Assembly: GCA_017555805.1 (NCBI GenBank) | Contig: JAFZFR010000075.1 | Coordinates: 1 to 58,994, forward strand | Reading direction: 5' to 3' | Length of the DNA stretch: 58,994 nucleotides | Source: Alistipes sp. | Lineage (GTDB): Bacteria > Bacteroidota > Bacteroidia > Bacteroidales > Rikenellaceae | In this document: positions 25,913 to 33,569 of the stretch, piece by piece | Numbering within the stretch: position 1 is the stretch's first letter | How the letters are laid out: the number at the start of each line of letters is the position of its first letter | Position numbers and translations under genes: made by a program | Notes under the pieces: model-generated | Told to the model about the DNA's origin: nothing | Databases searched by the model: none | Seen by the model: the letters and a program-made list of their open reading frames with translations, nothing else

Positions 25913-26269
25913 TTACTGATTTTGCACCATACGGATAAGTTCCTCAAGTTCGCTCACCGAGATTTTCTCCTCCTCGATAAGCGCCGACACCGCGCGCTTG
26001 TAAGAGTTGTCGAAATAGCGCGTCACAACCGAGCCGAGCACCCCCTTTGAAAACTCCTCCTGCGACACCACTGGGCGGTAACGATAGGTATTGCCGAAAG
26101 CCTCATGGTCAAGAAAGCCCTTTGTCTCCAATGTGCGCACCATAGTAGATACGGTGTTAAAGTGTGGCTTTGGGTCATCGTAGAGCATCACAACATCCCT
26201 GACGAACATAGCACCATACTGCCAAAAATAGTTCATCAACTCCTCCTCTTTGTTGGTAAGTTTCTGCAT
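25913..26269 (-). CDS. BlaI/MecI/CopY-family repressor
   Basis: 118-residue winged-helix repressor. LTNKEEELMNYFWQYG begins the first helix; HFNTVSTMVRTLETKGFLDHE is the recognition helix and wing, YRYRPVVSQEEFSKG the cleavage-linker region; a helical dimerisation tail follows. It should be inactivated when the adjacent M56 protease senses its signal. I chose MQKLTNK (26269) over the upstream ATG at 26293, because the predicted transcription start lies near there. Two palindromic operators lie just upstream, indicating autoregulation. The inducing signal need not be a beta-lactam. Confidence 0.92.
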   Translation of the reverse strand: MQKLTNKEEELMNYFWQYGAMFVRDVVMLYDDPKPHFNTVSTMVRTLETKGFLDHEAFGNTYRYRPVVSQEEFSKGVLGSVVTRYFDNSYKRAVSALIEEEKISVSELEELIRMVQNQ

Positions 26270-26297
26270 AGCGAATCTGTTTTTAGGTTTCACAATG

Positions 26298-26327
26298 CAA
26301 ATATAACTAAAAAATTTTCACATACAA
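26298..26327 (-). promoter_or_regulatory. Promoter of the blaI-blaR1 operon
   Basis: Minus strand: TTG at 26327-26325, 19-bp spacer, TATATTTG at 26305-26298. The -33 box overlaps the first operator. Confidence 0.7.
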
Positions 26328-26363
26328 CTAATTTTTATAGTTTTCTAACTAAAATATTTAGTT
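26326..26363. promoter_or_regulatory. Paired BlaI operators
   Basis: Two copies of AACTA-N7-TAGTT, at 26326-26342 and 26347-26363, exactly 21 bp apart, which is two helical turns. The second extends to a longer perfect palindrome, TAACTAAA-ATA-TTTAGTTA (26346-26364). Bound repressor would cover the -33 region. Confidence 0.7.
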
Positions 26364-26413
26364 ACTCACAATTATCGATAAAGAAAGGACTTATAAATAA
26401 GTCCTTTAACAAA

Positions 26414-26481
26414 ACACCCGCAGGGTGTATCTTCGGGAGCATAGCGCGTTTCACGCGTCACCCGCCCCGCCCCCGAAGATA
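26414..26481 (-). repeat. Family-1 structured intergenic element, copy C
   Basis: Read on the minus strand: TATCTTCGGG, a G-rich tract (GGCGGGGCGGG), GTGACGCG-TGAAA-CGCGC inner stem, CCCGAAGATA, then the hairpin ACACCC-TGC-GGGTGT. Same order as the other copies, opposite orientation. Confidence 0.75.
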
Positions 26482-26484
26482 AAA

Positions 26485-26522
26485 ACAAAAAAAAGACGAA
26501 AACCCCGCTATGGGATTTTCGC
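26485..26522 (-). terminator. Terminator of the serine hydrolase gene
   Basis: Minus strand: CGAAAATCCC and GGGGTTTTCG pair (one G-U), followed by TCTTTTTTTT. Confidence 0.82.
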
Positions 26523-26546
26523 CTTTTCATATCCAAAGCAGCCTAA

Positions 26547-27770
26547 CTACTCTGTTCTACCAGTATAAGCCTTCACGCCCGCATTGTCGAATGGCTGTGA
26601 GAAGAACTTCTCTGCCGCCTTATCCACCGCTGGCATCCAAGGCTGACCGCCACCAGCATTCTGGATAACCCACAAGCGCAACTGCTTTGTATGCCAGTTC
26701 ACCGAGCAGTTTGTACCCCACGCACCGCCATGACCAAACCAAGAGTGCTCATTATCCTCCACTGGAGCTGCCAAACCGAGCGAGTAACCTGACATATTAG
26801 ATGGACGAGTCGAGCGAGCCAACATATTCTTTACAGTCTCCTCCTTCAGGATACGCACGCCGTTGTCACCCACGCCGAGGTTCATCAACATCTTGTAGAA
26901 CTTCAACTGGTCGTTAGCCGTTGTCCACAGACCCGCACCAGCCGATGTAAAGACATGCTCATCGTTGTATGGGCGCTGCTGCATATCCATCTCCTCAACC
27001 CACTTGGCAGGAGCGTTATTCTGCGTTGCATACAACTCAATCTTATTCTTGAGTTGCTTATCGGTAGGCCAGAACCAAGTAGAGGTCATACCCAGAGGGT
27101 CAAGCACCTCCTGCTTCAGGTAATCCTCCCACTTCATACCAGTCACAATCTCAACAATCGCCGCACCGATGTCGATACCCGTATTAGAGTACATCTCGGC
27201 TGTACCTGGCTCAAACATAATTGGAGATGCCGCCGCAATAGCCGCCACCTGACGCAGAGGAGCGCCACCAGTCCAGCCACCGCCACGGATGTTACCCTGC
27301 TTTGCGCTAATCTCAAATGGGAAGCCACCAGTGTGGTTGAGCACCATACGCACTGTGAGCACATTCTTCGCGCGGCGCAACATACGCACGCCATCCTTGT
27401 TATACTCCTGCACCCACAACTCGCGGAACTCTGGGAGATACTTCGACACTGGGTCATCGAGCGAGATTTTACCCTTCTCAACGAGTTTTGCGATGGTCAC
27501 ACCACAGAAGCCCTTGGTCTGCGAGCACTGCATAAATACATTATCCATATCAATGGCGCGCTTCGCATCAACATCTGCATAACCGATGCAGCAAGTCTCC
27601 TGCACACCGTCCTTGTAGAATACGCTGATAGCACCCGCCAACTGACCGCTCTCGACATAGGGTTGCAACGCCTCCTGGGCGAAAGTAGTCTTCGACTCCT
27701 TAACCTTTTGAGCCTGCACTGAAAGCACCATACTCAACGATGCCAACAGCAAAATGAAAGTTTTTTTCAT
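26547..27770 (-). CDS. Exported serine hydrolase of the class-C beta-lactamase/esterase family
   Basis: 407 residues with signal peptide MKKTFILLLASLSMVLSVQAQ. The active-site triad of the serine beta-lactamase fold is complete: SQTK (Ser83, Lys86), YSN (Tyr194, Asn196) and HGG near residue 344. Most Bacteroidetes members with this spacing are esterases or D-Ala peptidases rather than drug-resistance enzymes; the substrate is unknown. Although next to blaI-blaR1, it has its own terminator and promoter and no operator copy upstream, so direct BlaI control is not supported. Confidence 0.88.
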   Translation of the reverse strand: MKKTFILLLASLSMVLSVQAQKVKESKTTFAQEALQPYVESGQLAGAISVFYKDGVQETCCIGYADVDAKRAIDMDNVFMQCSQTKGFCGVTIAKLVEKGKISLDDPVSKYLPEFRELWVQEYNKDGVRMLRRAKNVLTVRMVLNHTGGFPFEISAKQGNIRGGGWTGGAPLRQVAAIAAASPIMFEPGTAEMYSNTGIDIGAAIVEIVTGMKWEDYLKQEVLDPLGMTSTWFWPTDKQLKNKIELYATQNNAPAKWVEEMDMQQRPYNDEHVFTSAGAGLWTTANDQLKFYKMLMNLGVGDNGVRILKEETVKNMLARSTRPSNMSGYSLGLAAPVEDNEHSWFGHGGAWGTNCSVNWHTKQLRLWVIQNAGGGQPWMPAVDKAAEKFFSQPFDNAGVKAYTGRTE

Positions 27771-27811
27771 AGTTGTAGTTTATTTTTGGTTATTAGTTTT
27801 CGCTTTCCAAG

Positions 27812-27819
27812 CAAAGATA
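27812..27819 (-). promoter_or_regulatory. -7 box of the serine hydrolase gene
   Basis: TATCTTTG on the minus strand, leader about 37 nt. TAGTT occurs three times in the leader as direct repeats, not as a palindrome. Confidence 0.5.
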
Positions 27820-27874
27820 ATAAATTTCTTGAAATGTTAGGTGCGGCGAGGGGTGATATTTCGCCCACAGTCAC

Positions 27875-27903
27875 AAAAAAAAAGACACCCCGAAAGGTGT
27901 CTT
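27875..27903 (-). terminator. Terminator of the secG operon
   Basis: Minus strand: AAGACACC and GGTGTCTT pair around a 6-nt loop, followed by eight T residues. Confidence 0.88.
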
Positions 27904-27927
27904 AAACTTTGGAATGCAATTCCCGAA

Positions 27928-28275
27928 TTAGTTTGCTGGAGTCTCCTCTGCTGGAATCTCTGTCTGTGGCATAGCGTCAGCCGCAGTGTTAGCGCCTGCC
28001 TTCTCCATCAAAGCGGCAGCGTCCTTCTGCAATGAGCTCTCAACAGTCACACCATCCTTCATTGAGATAGTTGCGATGAGGCTCAACACTACTACCAAAG
28101 TAGCCAAAGTCCAAGTAGTCTTCTCCAAGATATTTGCTGACTCACGAACACCCATTACAGAGTTTGCAGCGCCGAAGTTAGCAGCCATACCGCTCTTTGG
28201 GTTCTGAACCAAGATTGCGAGGATGAGAATTACACTCGCTACGAGAATCAATCCGATACAAATTGAATACAACAT
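27928..28275 (-). CDS. secG: Preprotein translocase subunit SecG
   Basis: Small subunit of the SecYEG export channel in the inner membrane. 115 residues with two membrane helices (about 3-22 and 55-72) and the conserved loop LVQNPKSGMAANFGAANSV between them. The C-terminal 40 residues are Ala/Glu/Pro-rich and probably disordered, usual in Bacteroidetes. Last gene of the operon with the HU-like protein, sigma-54 activator, LptE and a TPR-like protein, a conserved order in the phylum. Confidence 0.93.
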   Translation of the reverse strand: MLYSICIGLILVASVILILAILVQNPKSGMAANFGAANSVMGVRESANILEKTTWTLATLVVVLSLIATISMKDGVTVESSLQKDAAALMEKAGANTAADAMPQTEIPAEETPAN

Positions 28276-28296
28276 AATTTCTATACTTTTTTAATA

Positions 28297-28767
28297 TTAA
28301 TTTTCAATTTTTGAAATAAGTTCCGCAAAGTAAATACTTTTTTCGGGATTTAGCAAACTTAATTTGCGATAAGTTTCTATTGCCATATCCTTCAGACCCT
28401 GTGCAAGGTAAACCTCCGCGAGCTCTTCGCTCACCATATCGTCCTCGTCCGATATGTCCGCCTCGATGATAATCTCACGCTCAACCTCACCCTCCTCGGC
28501 TACGATTCTGTGGGTCTCGGCACGCAGAAATCTATCTATAATATCACTTGAGGTAATACGGGTAAGTTGCTCGATGTCAATCGACTGCAATTCTATCGCA
28601 GGCATCTTCACCAACTCCTCAACTGCATTCACCACAGCGTCTTCCGTCGCACCCTCACCCACCGACTTTGGCTGCCAGCGAGCATCCTGCAAGAGCGTCG
28701 CCAACTCGTTCTCATCGACGAAGATACGCCCCTCATCGGGCAAAATATTTTTTTTATTTTTTTTCAT
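28297..28767 (-). CDS. Conserved acidic protein with C-terminal TPR-like motif
   Basis: 156 residues, no signal peptide, strongly acidic (about 30 Glu/Asp in the middle). The end, EELAEVYLAQGLKDMAIETYRKLSLLNPEKS, fits one tetratricopeptide repeat. It lies 4 nt after lptE and 21 nt before secG, so it is probably part of envelope assembly or export. Function not established. Confidence 0.7.
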   Translation of the reverse strand: MKKNKKNILPDEGRIFVDENELATLLQDARWQPKSVGEGATEDAVVNAVEELVKMPAIELQSIDIEQLTRITSSDIIDRFLRAETHRIVAEEGEVEREIIIEADISDEDDMVSEELAEVYLAQGLKDMAIETYRKLSLLNPEKSIYFAELISKIEN

Positions 28768-28771
28768 TTTT

Positions 28772-29305
28772 CTACCAATTTGAGGCCGCCGCCTGGAAAA
28801 TATCGGTCACCAACTGCTTGATAATCTCCTCATCGAGCGATGACTGGATGTCGGTCAGCAACTGCGATGAGTCGTACTCGGTAAAGGCCGAGAAGTTCTG
28901 ATTGAACGACTGTTTAGGCTCAATCTTATTTGTGAAGCGCACCTTCACGGTGATGGTCAGTCGGTTCAGCAACGCATAGTTGTCGCTCGACACCGAAGCG
29001 GTCGTTGAACTATAACCGATAATCTCACCCTCGAAGGCAAAATCGCCATCCGACTCCACCAACTGCAACTTTGTCTGGCGCGAGAACTTATCCTTCAACG
29101 CCTCAACAAAAGCGGTACTCAATGTGGGCGACACCATAGGCGCGTTGTTGGGGAAGTATGCCACGCTGAAGGTCTTTGCCGCATCGGGGATACTTGCACC
29201 CGTAAACGAGTAGCCGCCCTTCATAAAGATGCAACCCGACAACAGCGTCGAACACAAAATCAACGCCAACGCACACAACAGCTTTACTATTTTTACTCTT
29301 TTCAC
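28772..29305 (-). CDS. lptE: LPS-assembly lipoprotein LptE
   Basis: 177 residues. The lipoprotein signal ends LLSGC (Cys at about 20), then GGYSFTGASIPDAAKTFSVAYFPNNAP, the hallmark of the Bacteroidetes LptE family. It plugs the LptD barrel for LPS delivery. I chose a GTG at 29305; no in-frame ATG lies between the sigma-54 gene stop and the signal peptide, and a longer frame overlaps that gene. The start is less certain than the product. Sits 34 nt after the regulator. Confidence 0.88.
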   Translation of the reverse strand: MKRVKIVKLLCALALILCSTLLSGCIFMKGGYSFTGASIPDAAKTFSVAYFPNNAPMVSPTLSTAFVEALKDKFSRQTKLQLVESDGDFAFEGEIIGYSSTTASVSSDNYALLNRLTITVKVRFTNKIEPKQSFNQNFSAFTEYDSSQLLTDIQSSLDEEIIKQLVTDIFQAAASNW

Positions 29306-29339
29306 TCCTCTAAATTTGTTGGTTATAACCCCTTCTAGG

Positions 29340-30545
29340 CTAAATATCCTTCTCGTTGATGCCCAAATCCTTAATGCGGCGATAGAGCGTACGCTCCGAC
29401 ATAAACAACTCTCTGGCGGCATCTCTGCGGCGTCCGTTGTGGTTACGCAGTGCACGAATAATCTGCTCGCGCTGAACATCAGCCTTGGTGAGTTCCCTGT
29501 GTGGTACATCCTCCACCACCTCACTCTCGGTGTAGTCAGCCACCTCGCTCACAGATGATGACGGCAGCAGGCCATACACCTCGCGTGGTGCGGGCTGTGG
29601 CTGTGGTGCGTGACCACGCATCAGGTCCGAGAGCATACGCTTCAGGTCGTTGATGTCGCTACGCATATCGAAAAGTATCTTGTAGAGCAACTCGCGCTCC
29701 GAGTAGTCCTCGCCACCCATATGGCTCTGCTGATGCATTGCTGGGGCTGATGTAGGCACTGGCGTGAGGTAACACGACAGAGTCTCTGCCGTAATCTCTC
29801 GCACCTGCTCAAGCGCCGAGATACGCTCCGTAATGTTCTTCAACTGACGGATATTGCCTCTCCAGTAGTAGTTCATCAGCATCTCACGCGCATCGGGCAT
29901 CAGGCGTACTGCGGGCATACCATACTGAACTGATACATCGGCAGCGAACTTTCTAAAGAGCAGAGGAATATCCTCCTTTCTCTCGCGCAACGCGGGCACA
30001 GAGATAGGCACCGTGTTCAAGCGGTAGTACAAATCCTCGCGGAAGCGACCATCCTCGATTGACTTCAGCAAATCGTTGTTCGTAGCCGCCACCACGCGCA
30101 CATCGACCTTACGCACCTGTGCAGAGCCAACACGCATATACTCGCCCGTCTGCAACACACGCAACAGACGCACCTGCGTAGCCAATGGCAACTCACCCAC
30201 CTCGTCGAGGAAGATTGTTCCGCCGTCAGCCTCCTCAAAGAAGCCCTTGCGCGACTCCAGAGCACCCGTAAACGAACCCTTCTCGTGACCGAAAAGTTCC
30301 GAGTCAATCGTACCCTCGGGGATAGCACCGCAGTTCACGGCGATATACTTCTTGTGCTTGCGCGGAGAGTAGGCGTGGATAATCTGCGGAAAGAACTCCT
30401 TGCCGACACCACTCTCGCCCGTAACGAGCACCGACAGATTGGTTGGCGCAACGCGCAACGCAACCGACAGGGCGTGGTCTATCGCATCGGAGTTACCGAT
30501 GATACCAAATCGCTGTTTAACACTCTGCAAATCGACTTCCGACAT
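29340..30545 (-). CDS. Sigma-54-dependent transcriptional activator without receiver domain
   Basis: 401 residues. AAA+ domain from the N-terminus: Walker A GESGVGKE (43-50), the sigma-54 contact loop GSFTGA (90-95; Ser replaces the usual Ala), Walker B GGTIFLDE and the arginine region RFREDLYYRLN. A long Pro/Gln-rich linker (about 255-345) leads to a Fis-type helix-turn-helix (REQIIRALRNHNGRRRDAA...LFMSERTLYRRI). There is no N-terminal sensor, so activity may be set by expression or a partner. Starts 5 nt after the HU-like gene. Targets unknown. Confidence 0.92.
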   Translation of the reverse strand: MSEVDLQSVKQRFGIIGNSDAIDHALSVALRVAPTNLSVLVTGESGVGKEFFPQIIHAYSPRKHKKYIAVNCGAIPEGTIDSELFGHEKGSFTGALESRKGFFEEADGGTIFLDEVGELPLATQVRLLRVLQTGEYMRVGSAQVRKVDVRVVAATNNDLLKSIEDGRFREDLYYRLNTVPISVPALRERKEDIPLLFRKFAADVSVQYGMPAVRLMPDAREMLMNYYWRGNIRQLKNITERISALEQVREITAETLSCYLTPVPTSAPAMHQQSHMGGEDYSERELLYKILFDMRSDINDLKRMLSDLMRGHAPQPQPAPREVYGLLPSSSVSEVADYTESEVVEDVPHRELTKADVQREQIIRALRNHNGRRRDAARELFMSERTLYRRIKDLGINEKDI

Positions 30546-30550
30546 CTCGC

Positions 30551-31396
30551 TTACTTTTGAATATACTGCAAATCTGGGTTCTCAATTCCCTTCTCGGCTG
30601 TTGTCTGTGGCTCCTCGTACTCAATCTGGCTCTCCTCGCGCTCGTACTTCGCCGCACGCATATCGTTCCAGAAACCATACGCCAAAGCGAGCATTGCGAT
30701 AACCGCAGCGCCGATTGCTATCTTCATAATGAGGTCGCTCTTTGTGCTCTTGCGCGATGTGGCGTACTCTCGGCCAGTGATAATCTTACCACCCTTGCCA
30801 TACTGCAAGCCCTTCACATAGGATGCTGGTCGCTTCTGCGCCGAAGCGGTCAAAGGCTCCTCGCGATAGCGCTCCTCCTGCATTGGTCGGCGTGCTGGAC
30901 GCGCTGGTGCAGGTGCTGGCTCTGGCTCGGCGGCCTGTGGCACAACCTCGATGGTCAATTCCTCATCGTTATCCTCCGCTGGCTCTGGTGCTGGCTCTGG
31001 CTTCGCTGCCGCCTGCTTTGCATTACGCTCCGCCAGACGCTCGGCGAAATTACCATCCAACACATCGCCCTTTGCGCCGTCATTCTCCACGAACGACATC
31101 GCACCATTGGCACTGCGCTTCAATGCTCCGAAACCCTCCAGAGCACACACGCCACCATTATCCAAACGGAAGTTCACCTCAAAGACGAAACGGTCAATCA
31201 CGCCCTGCGCCTCCAACTCCGACACACCCTTCTCGATGAGCAACGCGCGCAACACGCCATCGTCACTCTTAATCAGGTTAGAGAACAACACCTTGCGCTC
31301 GCCCGCCTGACCCTGCTTCACGATAAAGGCGCCCAGATTGGGCACTACCAGACGCTTATTCGCCTGAAGATAATTATATATAATCTCAACTATCAT
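30551..31396 (-). CDS. HU-like (CCDC81-type) domain protein with C-terminal membrane helix
   Basis: 281 residues. The first 95 form a DNA-binding-like fold of the HU/CCDC81 group (MIVEIIYNYLQANKRLVVPNLGAF..., NFRLDNGGVCALEGFGAL). Residues about 120-215 are Pro/Ala/Glu-rich linker. One membrane helix (about 225-245, MKIAIGAAVIAMLALAYGF) follows, then a short tail. Bacteroidetes members often carry a SPOR domain instead of this short tail. Possibly a membrane-tethered nucleoid or cell-wall protein. First gene of the operon. Confidence 0.75.
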   Translation of the reverse strand: MIVEIIYNYLQANKRLVVPNLGAFIVKQGQAGERKVLFSNLIKSDDGVLRALLIEKGVSELEAQGVIDRFVFEVNFRLDNGGVCALEGFGALKRSANGAMSFVENDGAKGDVLDGNFAERLAERNAKQAAAKPEPAPEPAEDNDEELTIEVVPQAAEPEPAPAPARPARRPMQEERYREEPLTASAQKRPASYVKGLQYGKGGKIITGREYATSRKSTKSDLIMKIAIGAAVIAMLALAYGFWNDMRAAKYEREESQIEYEEPQTTAEKGIENPDLQYIQK

Positions 31397-31418
31397 ATCT
31401 TATGGTATAAATATCGTG

Positions 31419-31426
31419 TAAAGATA
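31419..31426 (-). promoter_or_regulatory. -7 box of the HU-like/secG operon
   Basis: TATCTTTA on the minus strand, leader about 18 nt. Confidence 0.45.
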
Positions 31427-31561
31427 CTAACTTTTTTCTAAAGAAAAAAATTAGCACCCCACTCTTGAGAAAAAACTATCGTTTTAGGTCTTGAATTATC
31501 CCTTTTGACTAATATTTGCGACAAATGCCACGCGACTGCTGGTTCATTCTCGAAGCCTCGC

Positions 31562-32131
31562 CTACTGTCGCGCCCTCTGCAAATGCCACATACGATGCCC
31601 GAAGAAGAGGCGCTCGCCCACACGCTGAAAGCCCACCGAAGAGTAGAGTCTCTCCGCCCGCGGATTATCATAATCGACTATCAGACCCACGCGCTCGTGA
31701 CCCGCGCCGAAAACCCTCTCGCAGAACGCCTCCACCAGCAGCCTTCCAATACCCATTCCACGAAACTCTGACACAACGCCGACCGAGTCAAGATAGTACT
31801 CGCCCGCCTCGGTTTCGTTGCCGATATTTGGCACGCGACCAATACGCTCACGCAGTACGGCAAAAGTACCCTCACGCAGGCTCTCTAACTCCGCTCCATC
31901 ATAGCCAACAATAGCGCCCGCCGCCACGCCATCGACCTCTGCCACAAGGGCATAGCGCCAGCAATACTGCGTAGTCTCGCAACGAGCAACCTCCTCAAGC
32001 ACAGCGCGATAATCTTCACCACAATACTCCCTCAAAGCCACCTCGTCGCCAATCGCCATCGCCACCGCGCGGGCAATCACCGCCGCATCCTCGCGCCTTG
32101 CCGCACGCACTATGATATTCGCATTTTTCAT
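31562..32131 (-). CDS. GNAT family N-acetyltransferase
   Basis: 189 residues of the Gcn5-related fold. The N-terminal IIVRAARREDAAVIARAV is typical; the acetyl-CoA loop is visible as VVSEFRGMGIGRLLVEAF, and the C-terminal NPRAERLYSSVGFQRVGE is the conserved motif B end. Transfers acetyl from acetyl-CoA to an unknown amine. Between S21 and the HU-like operon, transcribed alone. GC-rich like the surrounding core genes. Confidence 0.88.
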   Translation of the reverse strand: MKNANIIVRAARREDAAVIARAVAMAIGDEVALREYCGEDYRAVLEEVARCETTQYCWRYALVAEVDGVAAGAIVGYDGAELESLREGTFAVLRERIGRVPNIGNETEAGEYYLDSVGVVSEFRGMGIGRLLVEAFCERVFGAGHERVGLIVDYDNPRAERLYSSVGFQRVGERLFFGHRMWHLQRARQ

Positions 32132-32174
32132 ACTGCAAAGTTAGGGAAATATCACATATATTACAAAGAAAATA

Positions 32175-32247
32175 TATCTTCGGGGCGGGTGGGGTTCAAA
32201 GTGCGTTACACCCTGAAGATATGCCCTGAAGATATGCCCTGCGGGCA
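32175..32247 (+). repeat. Family-1 structured intergenic element, copy D
   Basis: TATCTTCGGGGCGGGTGGGG, GTGCGTTAC, then CCCTGAAGATATG twice in tandem (32211-32223 and 32224-32236) and the hairpin TGCCC-TGC-GGGCA. The left half of the inner stem is lost, and the closing arm is duplicated. Confidence 0.7.
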
Positions 32248-32271
32248 AACCCTCGCCCCACCCCACAAACA

Positions 32272-32301
32272 AAAAAAAGAGCCTCGCTTATGCAAGACTC
32301 T
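32272..32301 (-). terminator. Terminator of rpsU
   Basis: Minus strand: AGAGTCTTGC and GCGAGGCTCT pair over 10 bp with G-U pairs, a 4-nt loop, then a T run. Confidence 0.82.
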
Positions 32302-32324
32302 TCGTATGCTTATCCAGCGGGAGA

Positions 32325-32516
32325 TTACTCCTCCTGACGGTAAGTGTGCTCTACATAGATAGCGTGCTGCATAGCCTCACGCTTTGCGATTGATGGCTTT
32401 GTGAAGTACTGACGACGACGCAACTCCTTCAAAACACCTGTACGCTCATACTTACGCTTAAACTTCTTAAGGGCCTTCTCGATGTTCTCGCCCTCCTTAA
32501 CTGGCATAATAATCAT
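32325..32516 (-). CDS. rpsU: 30S ribosomal protein bS21
   Basis: 63 residues, very basic: PVKEGENIEKALKKFKRKYE then RRRQYFTKPSIAKREA. Binds near the 3' end of 16S rRNA and helps initiation. In Bacteroidetes, where mRNAs lack Shine-Dalgarno sequences, bS21 with bS18 and bS6 is reported to sequester the anti-SD. The start MIIMPVK fits relatives; M4 is an alternative. A 105-nt upstream gap holds the small palindrome TCAAGTTCCTTGA (32580-32592). Confidence 0.95.
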   Translation of the reverse strand: MIIMPVKEGENIEKALKKFKRKYERTGVLKELRRRQYFTKPSIAKREAMQHAIYVEHTYRQEE

Positions 32517-32621
32517 AACTGTAAATCTTTTTTATTTTTTGTTTTTAATAATCTTGTTTGTTTTGTTTTGCTGTGGCTGTCAAGTTCCTTGAACCGACCC
32601 TGCCTAAAATTTTTCGACCTT

Positions 32622-33557
32622 TTACTCGGTGGCATCAAGCCTGAACCAAAGATATGGGGCTAACCGTTTAGCCTCATCCTCGGATAATATTTCATCTTCG
32701 ACCATCTCTTCGATTCTACTCCAACCTCCTTTCAATTGTCTTTGCTTAAAAATCTTTCTTAAAGCGGCACTCGACACATAAGGATGCCTGCCAACCGCTT
32801 TAGCGGTCGCAAAGTTAATATCAATTTTTGATATTTTGCAACTATCACAACAAATTTGTTGCAAAATTTTCTCATAATTTTGCTCTGTGATGCATTTTAA
32901 CTCCGAAATTTGCTCTACGGAGTGGTATCCGCCCAGCAAATCACGGTATTTCACTATCTCGGCGGCGCTCTTGCTACCGATGCCGTTGATGGCTATCAGC
33001 GCGGTCGTATCTGCTGAATTTATCTCCAGAAGTGCTGGTTTTGCGTTCTTTTCCACCGTCTGCGTGACACTCTTTTCCACCTCCTGAACGGCACTCTTCT
33101 CCTCTCGTTTTGCCACCTCACGCTTGGGCCTTGGTGCATCATATTTGCGGGGTTTTGGCGCAAGAGAATCGGCAATAATGATGTAGGGTTTCAGCGCGGA
33201 ATAGATGCTATCTGTAACGCCCGACACCAGCGCAATATCCTCCTTCAGGCGAAAGACCTTGCCATAACCACGCCACCTAACAATACCCACCGCAACCTCT
33301 TTGGGCACACCCGCCGAGCGCAGTTCTTCATAGGTATATGTATTGGGGTTGAAATCGCACAACGGAGCCTCCTTTTCGCCATTTTCTACGCGCGAATAGG
33401 GCTTTGCACCTGCCTGCTCCAAACGCTGCTCCACACCCTTGTCGGGCGCATCCACCGACGGCAACAACTCAATCGCTACGGCGATGGCAACAATCACCAA
33501 GGCGATGGGCAGGAGTATCAAAAGACCCCTATATTGCTGTTCGGTAAATATCTTCAT
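32622..33557 (-). CDS. Membrane-anchored helix-hairpin-helix protein (ComEA-like)
   Basis: 311 residues. One membrane helix near the N-terminus (about 11-33), then three HhH-like segments: NPNTYTYEELRSAGVPKEVAVGIVRW, INSADTTALIAINGIGSKSAAEIVKYRDLLGGY and INFATAKAVGRHPYVSSAALRKIF. A Lys/Glu-rich linker (about 140-170) separates the first two. HhH motifs bind DNA non-specifically; ComEA-type proteins act in DNA uptake, but no other competence genes are here. Last gene of the DUF1080-UbiD operon, 12 nt after ubiD. Confidence 0.8.
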   Translation of the reverse strand: MKIFTEQQYRGLLILLPIALVIVAIAVAIELLPSVDAPDKGVEQRLEQAGAKPYSRVENGEKEAPLCDFNPNTYTYEELRSAGVPKEVAVGIVRWRGYGKVFRLKEDIALVSGVTDSIYSALKPYIIIADSLAPKPRKYDAPRPKREVAKREEKSAVQEVEKSVTQTVEKNAKPALLEINSADTTALIAINGIGSKSAAEIVKYRDLLGGYHSVEQISELKCITEQNYEKILQQICCDSCKISKIDINFATAKAVGRHPYVSSAALRKIFKQRQLKGGWSRIEEMVEDEILSEDEAKRLAPYLWFRLDATE

Positions 33558-33569
33558 TGCTCAAGTTTT

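Noticed and set aside
26547..27770. Serine hydrolase as a BlaI-controlled beta-lactamase
   Set aside because: It has its own promoter and terminator, and the AACTA-N7-TAGTT operator is absent upstream. Family members are often esterases.
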